From positions 1 through 64,000 of the forward strand of contig JAILQK010000019.1 of NCBI GenBank assembly GCA_024699045.1: a stretch of 64,000 bases of DNA, written 5' to 3'. The translations under genes were made by a program, and so were the position numbers. Source of the stretch: Lachnospiraceae bacterium. Its GTDB lineage: Bacteria > Bacillota > Clostridia > Lachnospirales > Lachnospiraceae. The notes below the pieces were generated by a model. The model saw nothing but the letters and a program-made list of their open reading frames with translations, searched no databases and had not been told where the DNA came from. How positions within the stretch are numbered: position 1 is the stretch's first letter; each line of letters begins with the position of its first letter. This document shows, one piece after another, positions 43,935 through 52,246 of the stretch.

Positions 43935-43978
43935 TATAATATCCGTTCCGGGGGTGGGATACCGGAACGGATATTATA
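43935..43978. terminator. 17-bp perfect hairpin downstream of clpB
   Basis: TATAATATCCGTTCCGG (43935-43951), 10-base loop, CCGGAACGGATATTATA (43962-43978). It is 24 bases past the clpB stop and could end clpB transcription and any transcript from the orphan promoter at 43857. Neither side has a proper T-run, so it is an atypical intrinsic terminator. Confidence 0.5.
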
Positions 43979-44002
43979 CTGTTCAGCGTTATGGGACGGG
44001 CT

Positions 44003-46612
44003 TCAGTCTGCAGCGTTTCTGATGATCTCTGCCTTAAGCGCAGGGTTCCCCTCGCTTTGATCGCGATCGATGTTTATCACGTCACCCTCACCGGCCCCGT
44101 CGGAAAGGATGGCTCTTGCTGCAAGGGTTTCCACGTTCTTTTGCATGTACCGCTTCAGCGGACGAGCGCCGTATACGGGATCATATCCGCCGTCGGCTAT
44201 GATTTTTTTCGCTTCGTCCGTAAGGGTTATGGAGAGCTGCTTATCGGCAAGTCTCTTGTTCGTGTCCGCGATAAGGAGCTCGATGATCCCTTTGATATTT
44301 GCCTTGGTCAGCGGCCTGAATTCAATGATCTCGTCCAGCCGGTTCAGGAATTCGGGCCTGAAGTGGGAGCGCAGCTCCGCGTCAACCGCCTGATGAGCCT
44401 CACTGCTTATACGTCCCGAGTCATCGATACCTTCCAGAAGGTATTGAGAGCCTATATTGGACGTCATGATAAGGATGGTATTCTTGAAGTCCACGGTCCT
44501 GCCCTGAGAGTCCGTTATGCGTCCGTCATCAAGGACCTGGAGCAGCACATTGAACACATCCGGATGGGCTTTTTCGACCTCATCGAAGAGCACCACGGAA
44601 TAAGGGTGTCTCCTGACCGCTTCGGTAAGCTGACCGCCCTCGTCATATCCTACATATCCGGGAGGGGCTCCTATGAGCCTTGATACCGAGAATTTTTCCA
44701 TATATTCGGACATATCTATCCTGACGATGTTGTTTTCATCGTCAAACAGTGCTTCGGCCAGAGCCTTTGCGAGCTCGGTCTTGCCGACTCCGGTAGGGCC
44801 CAGGAAGAGGAAGCTTCCGATTGGCTTTGACGGATCCTTGATCCCGGCCCTTGACCTTATGATCGCATCGACGACCTTTTCGACGGCTTCGTTCTGGCCG
44901 ATCACGCGTTTATGAAGAGTGTCTCCCAGATGGAGAACCTTTTCCCTCTCGCCTTCATTCAGCTTGGAGACGGGGATCCCTGTCCAGCGGGATACGATCG
45001 TAGCGATCTCGTCTTCGGTAACGGCTTCGTGCACCATCGAGATGTCTTTTGAATTTAAGGCTGATTCTGCGGCTTCAAGTTCGGACTGAAGCTTCGGAAG
45101 GTCACCGTACTGAAGCTTGGCGGCTTTTTCCAGATCCCCCTGCCTCTGGGCGATCTGTATCTCATTGTTTACCGACTCTATCTGCTCACGCAGCTCCGAG
45201 AGCCTGCCTACGCTCTGCTTTTCATTATCCCACTTGGCTTTGTCGTTCTGGAAGGCCTCGTTCAGCTCGGAGATATCCTTTTGCAGTTCCGAAAGCCGCT
45301 GTTTTGACGCATTGTCTTTTTCCTTTTTCAGGGCGGTCTCTTCTATCTGCATCTGAGTGAGCCTTCTCCTCATCTCATCAAGCTCCGCGGGCATCGAATC
45401 CATTTCGGTCTTTATCGAAGCGCAGGCTTCATCGACAAGGTCTATCGCTTTGTCGGGCAGGAATCTGTCCGAGATATAACGGTTTGACAGGACTGCGGCA
45501 GCTACGAGAGCCGAATCGGCGATCTTTACGCTGTGATATACCTCATAGCGGTCCTTGAGTCCGCGGAGTATCGATATGGTATCCTCCACCGTGGGCTCGT
45601 CTACGAGAACCGGCTGGAAACGGCGCTCCAGCGCTTTGTCCTTTTCTATGTATTCCCTGTATTCATCAAGGGTCGTCGCGCCTATACAGTGAAGCTCTCC
45701 GCGCGCCAGCATCGGTTTGAGCATATTGCCGGCATCCATTGCGCCGTCGGTCTTGCCGGCGCCGACTATAAGATGCAGCTCGTCTATGAACAGGATGACT
45801 CTTCCGTCGGAACGCCGCACTTCCTCGAGGACCGCCTTAAGCCTTTCCTCAAACTCACCGCGATATTTTGCCCCGGCTACGAGGGCGCCCATATCAAGAG
45901 AGAAGATCTCCTTTTCCTTAAGTGCATCGGGGACATCCCCGGCTACTATCCTCTGGGCAAGGCCTTCGACCGCGGCGGTCTTTCCGACGCCGGGTTCTCC
46001 GATAAGGACCGGATTGTTCTTTGTTTTCCTTGAAAGGATGAGGATGGTGTTGCGGATCTCCGTATCACGTCCGATGACAGGATCAAGCTTTTGTTCTCTG
46101 GCTCTGGCGACCAGATTTGTACCGTATTTTTCAAGCACATCGTAGGTGTCTTCGGGATTGTCGGTATTTACGCTCTGATTACCGCGGACTTCGGAGAGGA
46201 CCTGAAGAAAATGGTCTCTTGTGATGCCGTAATCCTTCAGGATCTCTTTAAGCTCGCGGCCCGGGTGTTTTATCGTTGCGAGAAAGAGATGCTCTACCGA
46301 TACATATGAATCGCCCATGGCCTTTGCCTCGTCCGGCGCCGAGAGGAGGATCTTATTCAGATCCTGTCCCATATAAGACTCAGCCCCCTGAACCTTCGGG
46401 CGTTTTTCTATTATCCCGAGGATACCCTGAGTGAATTCCTCGGTATCTATCCACATCTTTTCAATGAGTTTCTTGATCAGGGAATCGTCCAGCGTCATCA
46501 GTGAATAAACGAGATGAGCGGGGACCAGTTCCTGGTTGCCGTAATCCGAAGCGATCTTCTGGCATCCGTTTACCGCCTTGATGGAATTTTGTGTAAATTT
46601 GTCTATATTCAT
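44003..46612 (-). CDS. clpB: ClpB disaggregase ATPase
   Basis: 869 residues with the full ClpB layout: N-terminal Clp repeat domain (~1-145), first AAA+ with Walker [17 protein letters not shown] (~205), coiled-coil middle domain (~400-525, typical of ClpB and absent from ClpA), second AAA+ with [16 protein letters not shown] and the ClpB sequence [20 protein letters not shown], and a C-terminal small domain ending in NIDRDQSEG. It resolubilises aggregated proteins together with DnaK. A GGAGG site precedes the ATG. A CIRCE operator lies over its promoter, so HrcA control is expected. Confidence 0.97.
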   Translation of the reverse strand: MNIDKFTQNSIKAVNGCQKIASDYGNQELVPAHLVYSLMTLDDSLIKKLIEKMWIDTEEFTQGILGIIEKRPKVQGAESYMGQDLNKILLSAPDEAKAMGDSYVSVEHLFLATIKHPGRELKEILKDYGITRDHFLQVLSEVRGNQSVNTDNPEDTYDVLEKYGTNLVARAREQKLDPVIGRDTEIRNTILILSRKTKNNPVLIGEPGVGKTAAVEGLAQRIVAGDVPDALKEKEIFSLDMGALVAGAKYRGEFEERLKAVLEEVRRSDGRVILFIDELHLIVGAGKTDGAMDAGNMLKPMLARGELHCIGATTLDEYREYIEKDKALERRFQPVLVDEPTVEDTISILRGLKDRYEVYHSVKIADSALVAAAVLSNRYISDRFLPDKAIDLVDEACASIKTEMDSMPAELDEMRRRLTQMQIEETALKKEKDNASKQRLSELQKDISELNEAFQNDKAKWDNEKQSVGRLSELREQIESVNNEIQIAQRQGDLEKAAKLQYGDLPKLQSELEAAESALNSKDISMVHEAVTEDEIATIVSRWTGIPVSKLNEGEREKVLHLGDTLHKRVIGQNEAVEKVVDAIIRSRAGIKDPSKPIGSFLFLGPTGVGKTELAKALAEALFDDENNIVRIDMSEYMEKFSVSRLIGAPPGYVGYDEGGQLTEAVRRHPYSVVLFDEVEKAHPDVFNVLLQVLDDGRITDSQGRTVDFKNTILIMTSNIGSQYLLEGIDDSGRISSEAHQAVDAELRSHFRPEFLNRLDEIIEFRPLTKANIKGIIELLIADTNKRLADKQLSITLTDEAKKIIADGGYDPVYGARPLKRYMQKNVETLAARAILSDGAGEGDVINIDRDQSEGNPALKAEIIRNAAD

Positions 46613-46700
46613 ATCAGTGCCTCCTTTCCGGGGACCGATCCTATAACGGCCCGTCGTGACTTTGTATCAGGGCGGGCCGGAGATCATTGGTTCAAAACAT

Positions 46701-46729
46701 ATACTACATCCAATTGTTAGCACTGTCAA
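46701..46729 (-). promoter_or_regulatory. clpB promoter
   Basis: On the minus strand: TTGACA (46729-46724), 17-base spacer, TAGTAT (46706-46701). The -35 lies inside the CIRCE element, the arrangement expected for HrcA repression. Confidence 0.7.
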
Positions 46730-46743
46730 GAGGTGAGTGCTAA
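46717..46743. promoter_or_regulatory. CIRCE element (HrcA operator)
   Basis: TTAGCACTG, 9-base spacer, GAGTGCTAA: the CIRCE consensus TTAGCACTC-N9-GAGTGCTAA with a single change. The remainder of the 306-base clpB-yccF gap (46744-46918) is AT-rich and holds no gene I can support. Confidence 0.92.
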
Positions 46744-46918
46744 TCCAAAGGAAGGCTTATTTATAAGCTTTTTTATAAGGTCTTACCGATGCTTGATATT
46801 ATAAGGCGGGTTTATTTATAATGGATGAAACATGCTCCGGGCTTTTGACAGCTTTCCGCAGGAATCGGACCGGGGGTGTTGGACTGTTATCCGGTTGCAC
46901 AGAACAGGAGGTATCGCA

Positions 46919-47293
46919 GTGAGGATTCTGGGAAACATATTATGGATAATATTCGGAGGCCTTTTCAGCGCGCTTGGATGGATCCTTGCGGGGTGTCTGT
47001 GGTGTATAACGATAGTGGGCATTCCGATAGGCTTACAGTGCTTTAAGCTTTCTTCGATATCGTTTAATCCTTTCGGTAAAGAGATAATCTATGACGGAGG
47101 AACGGTTTCGGTCCTGGTGAATGTGCTCTGGTTCATTTTGTCGGGGCTGGAGCTTGCGATAGGGAATGCGGTCATGGGATGTATACTTTGCGTTACCATT
47201 GTGGGCATACCTTTCGGAATGCAGTTTTTTAAGATCGCGAGACTGTCACTGGCTCCGTTCGGGGCAACTGTTGTAAGGACCGAGATCCTTTGA
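46919..47293 (+). CDS. YccF domain membrane protein
   Basis: 124 residues from the GTG at 46919, chosen because AGGAGG lies 7 bases upstream; the track ATG at 46832 would add 29 residues without hydrophobic or conserved character. The protein holds two copies of the YccF unit, each a hydrophobic helix pair followed by a conserved turn: ITIVGIPIGLQCFKLSSISFNPFG and VTIVGIPFGMQFFKIARLSLAPFG. The role of the family is unknown. Confidence 0.9.
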   Translation: MRILGNILWIIFGGLFSALGWILAGCLWCITIVGIPIGLQCFKLSSISFNPFGKEIIYDGGTVSVLVNVLWFILSGLELAIGNAVMGCILCVTIVGIPFGMQFFKIARLSLAPFGATVVRTEIL

Positions 47294-47342
47294 TCTTATT
47301 ATTGACTGATCGCAAAAAAAATCCGGAACAGGAGAGGAAAAT

Positions 47343-47984
47343 ATGCCGCTTGAACATAACAGAAATCTGACCGATGCCGGCAATCCGGCAAAGCCGGCCG
47401 GTAAAGCCGGGGAGGACATGCTGCTCTATATGAATAAAGAGCATAAAGATCTGACGCTATGGGCGTTGGATATCTTTGAGCGCGGTGCCGGAGACCGGAT
47501 CCTGGATATCGGCTGCGGAGGCGGTGAGACGATACGGGTCCTTTCGGAAAGGATCCCGACGGGGCATTTCACCGGGATCGATCATTCGGAGGTTTCGGTA
47601 AAGCTCTCAGGTGAGACGAATGCTTCGAGTATCCGGGAGGGCAGGACGGAGATCCTGTCGGGGTCCGTTTCGGAGCTTCCTTTTGAAGACGGATCATTTG
47701 ACAGGATCATCACGGTAGAAAGCTTTTATTTCTGGCCGGATCCCCCGGAAAGCCTGAAGGAGGTATACCGGGTCCTCACGAAAGGGGGAAGGTTCTTTCT
47801 TGTATCCGAGATATATGAACGTCCCGACCTTACCGGGCGCAGCAGGAGTAATATCGAAAAATATAAGATGAACGTTCCCGGGATCGGGGAGTTTAAGGAA
47901 TTGTTCCGTGAGGCCGGTTTTTCGGACACGGAGATACACTTGAAGGACGGAGAGTACTGGATCGTTGTGGAGGGAATAAAGTAA
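47343..47984 (+). CDS. Class I SAM-dependent methyltransferase
   Basis: 213 residues. SAM-binding motif I RILDIGCGGGETIRVLSER, motif II Asp in FTGIDHSEVSV, then SVSELPFEDGSFDRIITVESFYFWPDP and EVYRVLTKGGRFFLVSE, the order seen in Methyltransf_11/UbiE-like enzymes that methylate small molecules. No substrate can be named. Start supported by AGGAGAGG. A Zn-ribbon membrane protein follows after 7 bases. Confidence 0.92.
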   Translation: MPLEHNRNLTDAGNPAKPAGKAGEDMLLYMNKEHKDLTLWALDIFERGAGDRILDIGCGGGETIRVLSERIPTGHFTGIDHSEVSVKLSGETNASSIREGRTEILSGSVSELPFEDGSFDRIITVESFYFWPDPPESLKEVYRVLTKGGRFFLVSEIYERPDLTGRSRSNIEKYKMNVPGIGEFKELFREAGFSDTEIHLKDGEYWIVVEGIK

Positions 47985-47991
47985 ACGGAAG

Positions 47992-48492
47992 ATGTTAAGA
48001 TACTGTCCCGTTTGTAAGCAGGATCATGATTTTGATCCGTTGATGGTTTCCGGAAAAGAAGATCTGATATGTCCCACATGCGGGAACATCATCGATAAGA
48101 ACAGCAGGAACCCGGAAAGCAAAGCGGCTATAGAGGAGACCGAGGAAAAGATCGGTCGTGTCTATGCCGCCTTACTGCATATGGGTTATATCTTTTATAT
48201 GGTCATGGGTGTCATCGGGGCCACAGGTTTTTTCCTTGATGTCAGGATGCTTTTGTATGTGGCTACCGGCATTTCGCTGGCGGTCTATGTTATCCAGTTC
48301 CTGACAGGGACCGTTACGTTTCCTTCCGGAGTGATCCTTTTACCGGCGGGAGCGGTGGCCTGTTATTTTTATTTCCATACCATAGAGGGCGCATGCCTTG
48401 GCATACATCTCGTATTTCTCATCAGACATCTGATAAGGGATGTCATCTTCAGGCTGGTCCTGACTTTCATCAGAGCCGTATCGGGTGATTAG
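47992..48492 (+). CDS. Zn-ribbon membrane protein of unknown function
   Basis: 166 residues. An N-terminal zinc ribbon (YCPVCKQDHDF with ICPTCGN about 25 residues later) is followed by three to four hydrophobic helices (~60-150). I do not recognise a family. It probably forms a unit with the methyltransferase and is convergent with amt, with a 5-base gap. Confidence 0.75.
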   Translation: MLRYCPVCKQDHDFDPLMVSGKEDLICPTCGNIIDKNSRNPESKAAIEETEEKIGRVYAALLHMGYIFYMVMGVIGATGFFLDVRMLLYVATGISLAVYVIQFLTGTVTFPSGVILLPAGAVACYFYFHTIEGACLGIHLVFLIRHLIRDVIFRLVLTFIRAVSGD

Positions 48493-48497
48493 CCTGC

Positions 48498-50288
48498 TTA
48501 TTCCACATCCTGAAGGGCATCGTAGTTTTCTTCGCCGGTCCTGATCTTTACGACTCTTGTTACGTTGTAGACAAAGATCTTGCCGTCTCCGATATGTCCG
48601 GTATAAAGTGCTCTCTTTGAGGCTTCCACTACTGCGTCAACGGGGATGCCGCTTACGATGACCTCAACCTTGATCTTGGGCAGCAGGGTCGCATCCAGCT
48701 CGACGCCTCTGTAATATTCTCCGGCGCCTTTCTGTATGCCGCAGCCCATTACCTGTGTTACGGTCATGCCCGTTACGCCAAGTTCGTTAAGGGCTTTTTT
48801 GAGAGCATCAAATCTTGCAAGCTTTGCGATGATCGCAACCTTATGCATTCCGGTATCGTAGAAAGCGCTTCCTTCGGCCGGTACCATGATCTCTTTGACC
48901 ACCTTGACCGAGGCATTTTTCTGCGCTTCGGTAGCGTTATCATAGGAGTCTTCTCCAAGGTTTGTGTTCTCGTTTATATCCAGAGCGGTTCCGGTCATAT
49001 CCTGGATCGCAAAACCTGAGTAAGCGCTGGGAAGACCGTGCTCTGAGCTGTCGAGACCTTCGATCTCCTCTTCATAAGAGGCTCTGAGTCCCAGAGTCTT
49101 CTTTATTATAAAGAAGGTGATCACGATAGTTACCACAGTCCAGATTATCGTGCTGATCATGCCGATGAACTGGATCCCCAAAAGCTTGAAGCCTCCTCCG
49201 TAAAACAGGCCGAGAAGCTCGTTGCCTTCTGCGTCCGCAAGAGAATAGGTCGGAGCGGAATTTGTGGCAAAAAGACCTACCGCAAGGGTTCCCCAGATCC
49301 CGTTTACAAGGTGGACCGCACAGGCGCCGACGGGGTCATCGATACGTAATACATAATCAAACAGCCATACGCCGAATACTACCAGAAGCCCTGCGACTGC
49401 ACCGATGATCATCGACCCCGGAACATCCACGACGTCACAGGGGGCTGTGATCGCAACAAGACCTGCCAAAGAGGCGTTGAGACACATTGAGACATCGGGC
49501 TTACCATATTTAACCCAGGTAAGGATCATGGTGACAACGGTTGCAACCGCAGGAGCTACAGTAGTCGTAATGAATATCGATCCGAGCTGTCCTACCGATG
49601 TCGCGGCAGCTCCGTTAAAGCCGTACCAGCCGAGCCAGAGGATGAAAACACCAAGGGCTGCCATAGGAATGTTGTGACCGGGAAAAGCATTTACCTTAGT
49701 TATTTTTCCGTTCTTATCCTTCTCGTATTTTCCGATACGCGGACCAAGCATGGCAGCGCCGACAAGTGCGCAGATGCCGCCTACCATATGTATGCAGTTG
49801 GAGCCTGCAAAGTCATGAAAGCCCATCTGCGCAAGCCAGCCTCCGCCCCAGGTCCAATGTGCTTCTATGGGATATATCACTGCGGATATGATCGCCGAGT
49901 AAACACAGTAGGAGATGAACCTGGTACGTTCCGCCATCGCGCCTGATACTATGGTAGCGGTCGTGGCACAGAATACGAGGTTAAAGATGAAATTTGACCA
50001 GTCAAACTCTGCATAATTCGTGAAGATATCCAGGGTCGGAATTCCGACGAGACCGCCGAGAGCATCCTCTCCAAGAAACAGGCCGAAGCCCAGAAAGATG
50101 AACATCACGGTGCCTATGCAAAAGTCCATCAGATTTTTCATCAGGATGTTTCCGGCGTTCTTGGCTCTTGAAAATCCCGTTTCGCACATGGCGAATCCTG
50201 CCTGCATCCAAAAGACCAGGGCAGCACCGATCAAAAACCAGACGCCGTAGACTTCACCGGATACGTATTCCATAATTTCGTTGTTCAT
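48498..50288 (-). CDS. amt: Ammonium transporter fused to a PII domain
   Basis: 596 residues from the ATG at 50288 (GGGAGG 8 bases upstream); the track ATG at 50378 lies upstream of the attenuator hairpin region and adds 30 unlikely residues. Residues ~1-420 are an 11-helix Amt channel: FWMQAGFAMCETGFSRAKN, HWTWGGGWL and VHLVNGIWGTL with the pore His positions. After a linker, ~480-590 form a GlnB/PII-like domain with a T-loop region GCGIQKGAGEYYRGVEL and the B-loop-like TGHIGDGKIFVYNV. PII blocks Amt when nitrogen is ample, and fusion would make this gating intramolecular. LysR is divergent. Confidence 0.95.
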   Translation of the reverse strand: MNNEIMEYVSGEVYGVWFLIGAALVFWMQAGFAMCETGFSRAKNAGNILMKNLMDFCIGTVMFIFLGFGLFLGEDALGGLVGIPTLDIFTNYAEFDWSNFIFNLVFCATTATIVSGAMAERTRFISYCVYSAIISAVIYPIEAHWTWGGGWLAQMGFHDFAGSNCIHMVGGICALVGAAMLGPRIGKYEKDKNGKITKVNAFPGHNIPMAALGVFILWLGWYGFNGAAATSVGQLGSIFITTTVAPAVATVVTMILTWVKYGKPDVSMCLNASLAGLVAITAPCDVVDVPGSMIIGAVAGLLVVFGVWLFDYVLRIDDPVGACAVHLVNGIWGTLAVGLFATNSAPTYSLADAEGNELLGLFYGGGFKLLGIQFIGMISTIIWTVVTIVITFFIIKKTLGLRASYEEEIEGLDSSEHGLPSAYSGFAIQDMTGTALDINENTNLGEDSYDNATEAQKNASVKVVKEIMVPAEGSAFYDTGMHKVAIIAKLARFDALKKALNELGVTGMTVTQVMGCGIQKGAGEYYRGVELDATLLPKIKVEVIVSGIPVDAVVEASKRALYTGHIGDGKIFVYNVTRVVKIRTGEENYDALQDVE

Positions 50289-50348
50289 AATGATCCTCCC
50301 TTCACCGCAGTTCGGATTTTCGGACTTGCTGTCACGAGTACTGCGATG

Positions 50349-50386
50349 AAAATATAAAAGGCGCCCGGTTAATACCAAGCGCCTTT
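50349..50386 (-). terminator. Attenuator-like hairpin between short ORF and amt
   Basis: On the minus strand AAAGGCGC, 14-base loop with an inner GGT/ACC pairing, GCGCCTTT, then TTATATTTT. It has the form of an intrinsic terminator but lies upstream of the amt start and downstream of the 21-codon ORF, i.e. in the amt leader. Confidence 0.6.
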
Positions 50387-50435
50387 GCTTTCATCTATAT
50401 GTGCCGACTGTATTCGGCTTGTGTAGTATGTTGTA

Positions 50436-50501
50436 TTAATACTTGCAGATATGTGAAAAGCTTTCGTACAGTTCCTCAAAAAAAACTTCTATCTTCTTCA
50501 T
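50436..50501 (-). CDS. Short leader ORF upstream of amt (21 codons)
   Basis: Too short for the ORF track. The ATG at 50501 has AAGGAG 7 bases upstream, a textbook site. The peptide begins MKKIEVFFEELYESF and ends at TAA at 50436. It is followed about 50 bases later by the attenuator-like hairpin and then by the amt ribosome site. It carries no run of a single amino acid of the classical attenuation kind (two Phe pairs, several Glu). It is either a leader peptide or a tiny stand-alone gene with its own terminator. Confidence 0.45.
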   Translation of the reverse strand: MKKIEVFFEELYESFSHICKY

Positions 50502-50592
50502 AACGATGCTCCTTTCTTTTGAAACAATGCCTTCAACTTCCATGAGCTGCGTTCCGGCCGGTGAGCGCTACTCGTTATCTTTGCTAAAACCA

Positions 50593-50621
50593 ATATAACG
50601 CATTGCAATACCGATGTGAAA
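50593..50621 (-). promoter_or_regulatory. Possible promoter of the amt leader
   Basis: On the minus strand TTTCAC (50621-50616), 17-base spacer, TTATAT (50598-50593). The resulting leader before amt would be about 300 bases, including the short ORF and hairpin. Confidence 0.35.
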
Positions 50622-50640
50622 TACATATAATAAATGTATT
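50620..50640. promoter_or_regulatory. AT-rich inverted repeat between amt leader and lysR
   Basis: AATACAT, 7-base spacer, ATGTATT. It has the T-N11-A form of LysR-type operators (ATACAT...ATGTAT), lies 43 bases before the lysR ATG and touches the -35 of the candidate amt promoter, suggesting control of both directions by the LysR protein. Confidence 0.45.
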
Positions 50641-50682
50641 ATCATACCTTAAAGGTATCAAAGATCGAAGGAGATATAGCGG

Positions 50683-51600
50683 ATGGAATTGCGGCATATA
50701 AGGTATTTCATGGCGGTAGCCGAGGAGATGAATTTTACCAGAGCGGCCGAAAAACTGAGCATCGCCCAGCCTCCTCTGTCCCGTCAGATAAAGGATCTGG
50801 AGGATGAGCTTGGGGCAAAGCTTTTTGAAAGATCCTCACATGCGCTGAGGCTTACCGAAGAAGGGATAATATTCAAGCAGTATGCCGAACAGATGCTTGA
50901 GCTTGAGGGAAGGTCAAAAGATGACATCTCAAAGATGAGCAACAATCTGAACGGGCTCATACATATCGCGACCGTTGAAGGATACGGACCAAGAATGCTC
51001 GCGGACTGGATAGCGGGCTTCAGGAAGGACTATTCGGAGGTGCGCTTCGATATATGGTCCGGGACCACTGACGAGATAATAAACCGTACCCACAACGGAC
51101 TCTGTGATCTGGCGATCGTCATGGAGCCTTTTTCCGATCCCGATGTCATTTCATATCCGATACATTCCGAGCCCTGGGCCGCCATAATACCTAAAAGCGA
51201 TCCGCTGGCCAAAAAGAAAGGGTCATCGGTGAAACCGGAGGAGCTTGCGGACAAGACCCTGATCATCCCTTCAAGGGCTTCCAGAAGGGAAGAGTTCAGA
51301 AGCTGGATGCCGGATCCGAGCAAGCCTCTTAAGGTTGCCTGCAGAGTGGCGCATATCATCAATGTAAGGGAGCTTGCGGGGGCGGGCGCCGGGGTTGCGA
51401 TATTCCCGCTTGCCAAGGGGATAATGGAAGACGATGATGAAGTAGTGGTCAAGGCGATAGATCACCCCGAGGCTGTTGCTTCATATCTTCTTATAAAGAG
51501 TAAAAAGCGTTCGCTGTCAAGGGCGACCGAAGCATTTTGGGACTTTGCGGTTAAGGCTAAGCCGGATGGAAAACGCGGCAGGGGCGGAGGGAGGTTTTAA
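50683..51600 (+). CDS. LysR-type transcriptional regulator
   Basis: 305 residues. The winged HTH at 1-60 is classic: MELRHIRYFMAVAEEMNFTRAAEKLSIAQPPLSRQIKDLEDELGA, close to the CatR/BenM branch. Residues ~90-290 are the periplasmic-binding-like effector domain. The tail is rich in Gly/Arg (KRGRGGGRF). It is divergent from the amt leader and followed 3 bases later by maf. AAGGAGATA supports the start. The effector is unknown; nitrogen-related or aromatic ligands are possible given its position and branch. Confidence 0.93.
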   Translation: MELRHIRYFMAVAEEMNFTRAAEKLSIAQPPLSRQIKDLEDELGAKLFERSSHALRLTEEGIIFKQYAEQMLELEGRSKDDISKMSNNLNGLIHIATVEGYGPRMLADWIAGFRKDYSEVRFDIWSGTTDEIINRTHNGLCDLAIVMEPFSDPDVISYPIHSEPWAAIIPKSDPLAKKKGSSVKPEELADKTLIIPSRASRREEFRSWMPDPSKPLKVACRVAHIINVRELAGAGAGVAIFPLAKGIMEDDDEVVVKAIDHPEAVASYLLIKSKKRSLSRATEAFWDFAVKAKPDGKRGRGGGRF

Positions 51601-51603
51601 TTA

Positions 51604-52185
51604 ATGAAGATAATACTTGCAAGCTCATCTCCCAGAAGGAAGGAGCTGCTTGAGCAGGCCGGGATAGTGTTTGAAACGGATACATCCGAAGCGGACGAGA
51701 CCGTGGAGGAGAAAATGTCCCCCCCGGAATATGTGGAGGAACTGTCGGGCAGGAAAGCGGCGGCGGTCGCGGCAAGACATCCCGGGGATGTCATAATAGG
51801 AGCGGATACCATTGTCGCGCTTGAGGGCGATATACTCGGCAAGCCATCGGATGTGAAGGAGGCATACCGAATGCTGAAAAGACTTGCGGGGAAGACACAT
51901 TCGGTATATACGGGCGTGACGATCCTGTACCCAAAGCCTGACGGGCAGCATTCGGCGGAGTGCTTTCATGTAAAGACGGATGTCAAAATGTATGAAGAGA
52001 ATGAGAGGCTGATAAGAAAATATGCGAATTGCGGAGAACCTCTCGACAAGGCAGGGGCCTACGGGATACAGGGCAAAGGAGCGGTACTGGTCGAGCGGAT
52101 CGAGGGTGATTACAGCAATGTAAAGGGACTTCCGCTGGCAGAGGTATACAGACGGTTATACAATAAAGGAGTGTTTGAGAAATGA
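51604..52185 (+). CDS. maf: Maf family nucleoside triphosphate pyrophosphatase
   Basis: 193 residues. ILASSSPRRKELLEQAGI at the start, GADTIVALEGDILGKP with the catalytic Asp, THSVYTGV and AGAYGIQGKGAVLVE are the Maf/HAM1-like motifs; the Tyr/Gln-containing last motif fits the dTTP/UTP-preferring group. It removes non-canonical or excess nucleotides and is linked in some bacteria to septum formation. It is 3 bases downstream of lysR, likely co-transcribed. Confidence 0.95.
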   Translation: MKIILASSSPRRKELLEQAGIVFETDTSEADETVEEKMSPPEYVEELSGRKAAAVAARHPGDVIIGADTIVALEGDILGKPSDVKEAYRMLKRLAGKTHSVYTGVTILYPKPDGQHSAECFHVKTDVKMYEENERLIRKYANCGEPLDKAGAYGIQGKGAVLVERIEGDYSNVKGLPLAEVYRRLYNKGVFEK

Positions 52186-52246
52186 ACGCGCGATGTTATG
52201 ATCAACAGGCAGGTTCATGTCTTTACGGGAAAGGAGGCTATGGTCC

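Noticed and set aside
43991-44683. 230-codon plus ORF opposite clpB
   Set aside because: Shadow of the clpB second AAA+ domain; no motif.
50289-50682. Known glutamine or other riboswitch ahead of amt
   Set aside because: I could not match any riboswitch consensus; only the short ORF and a hairpin are supported.
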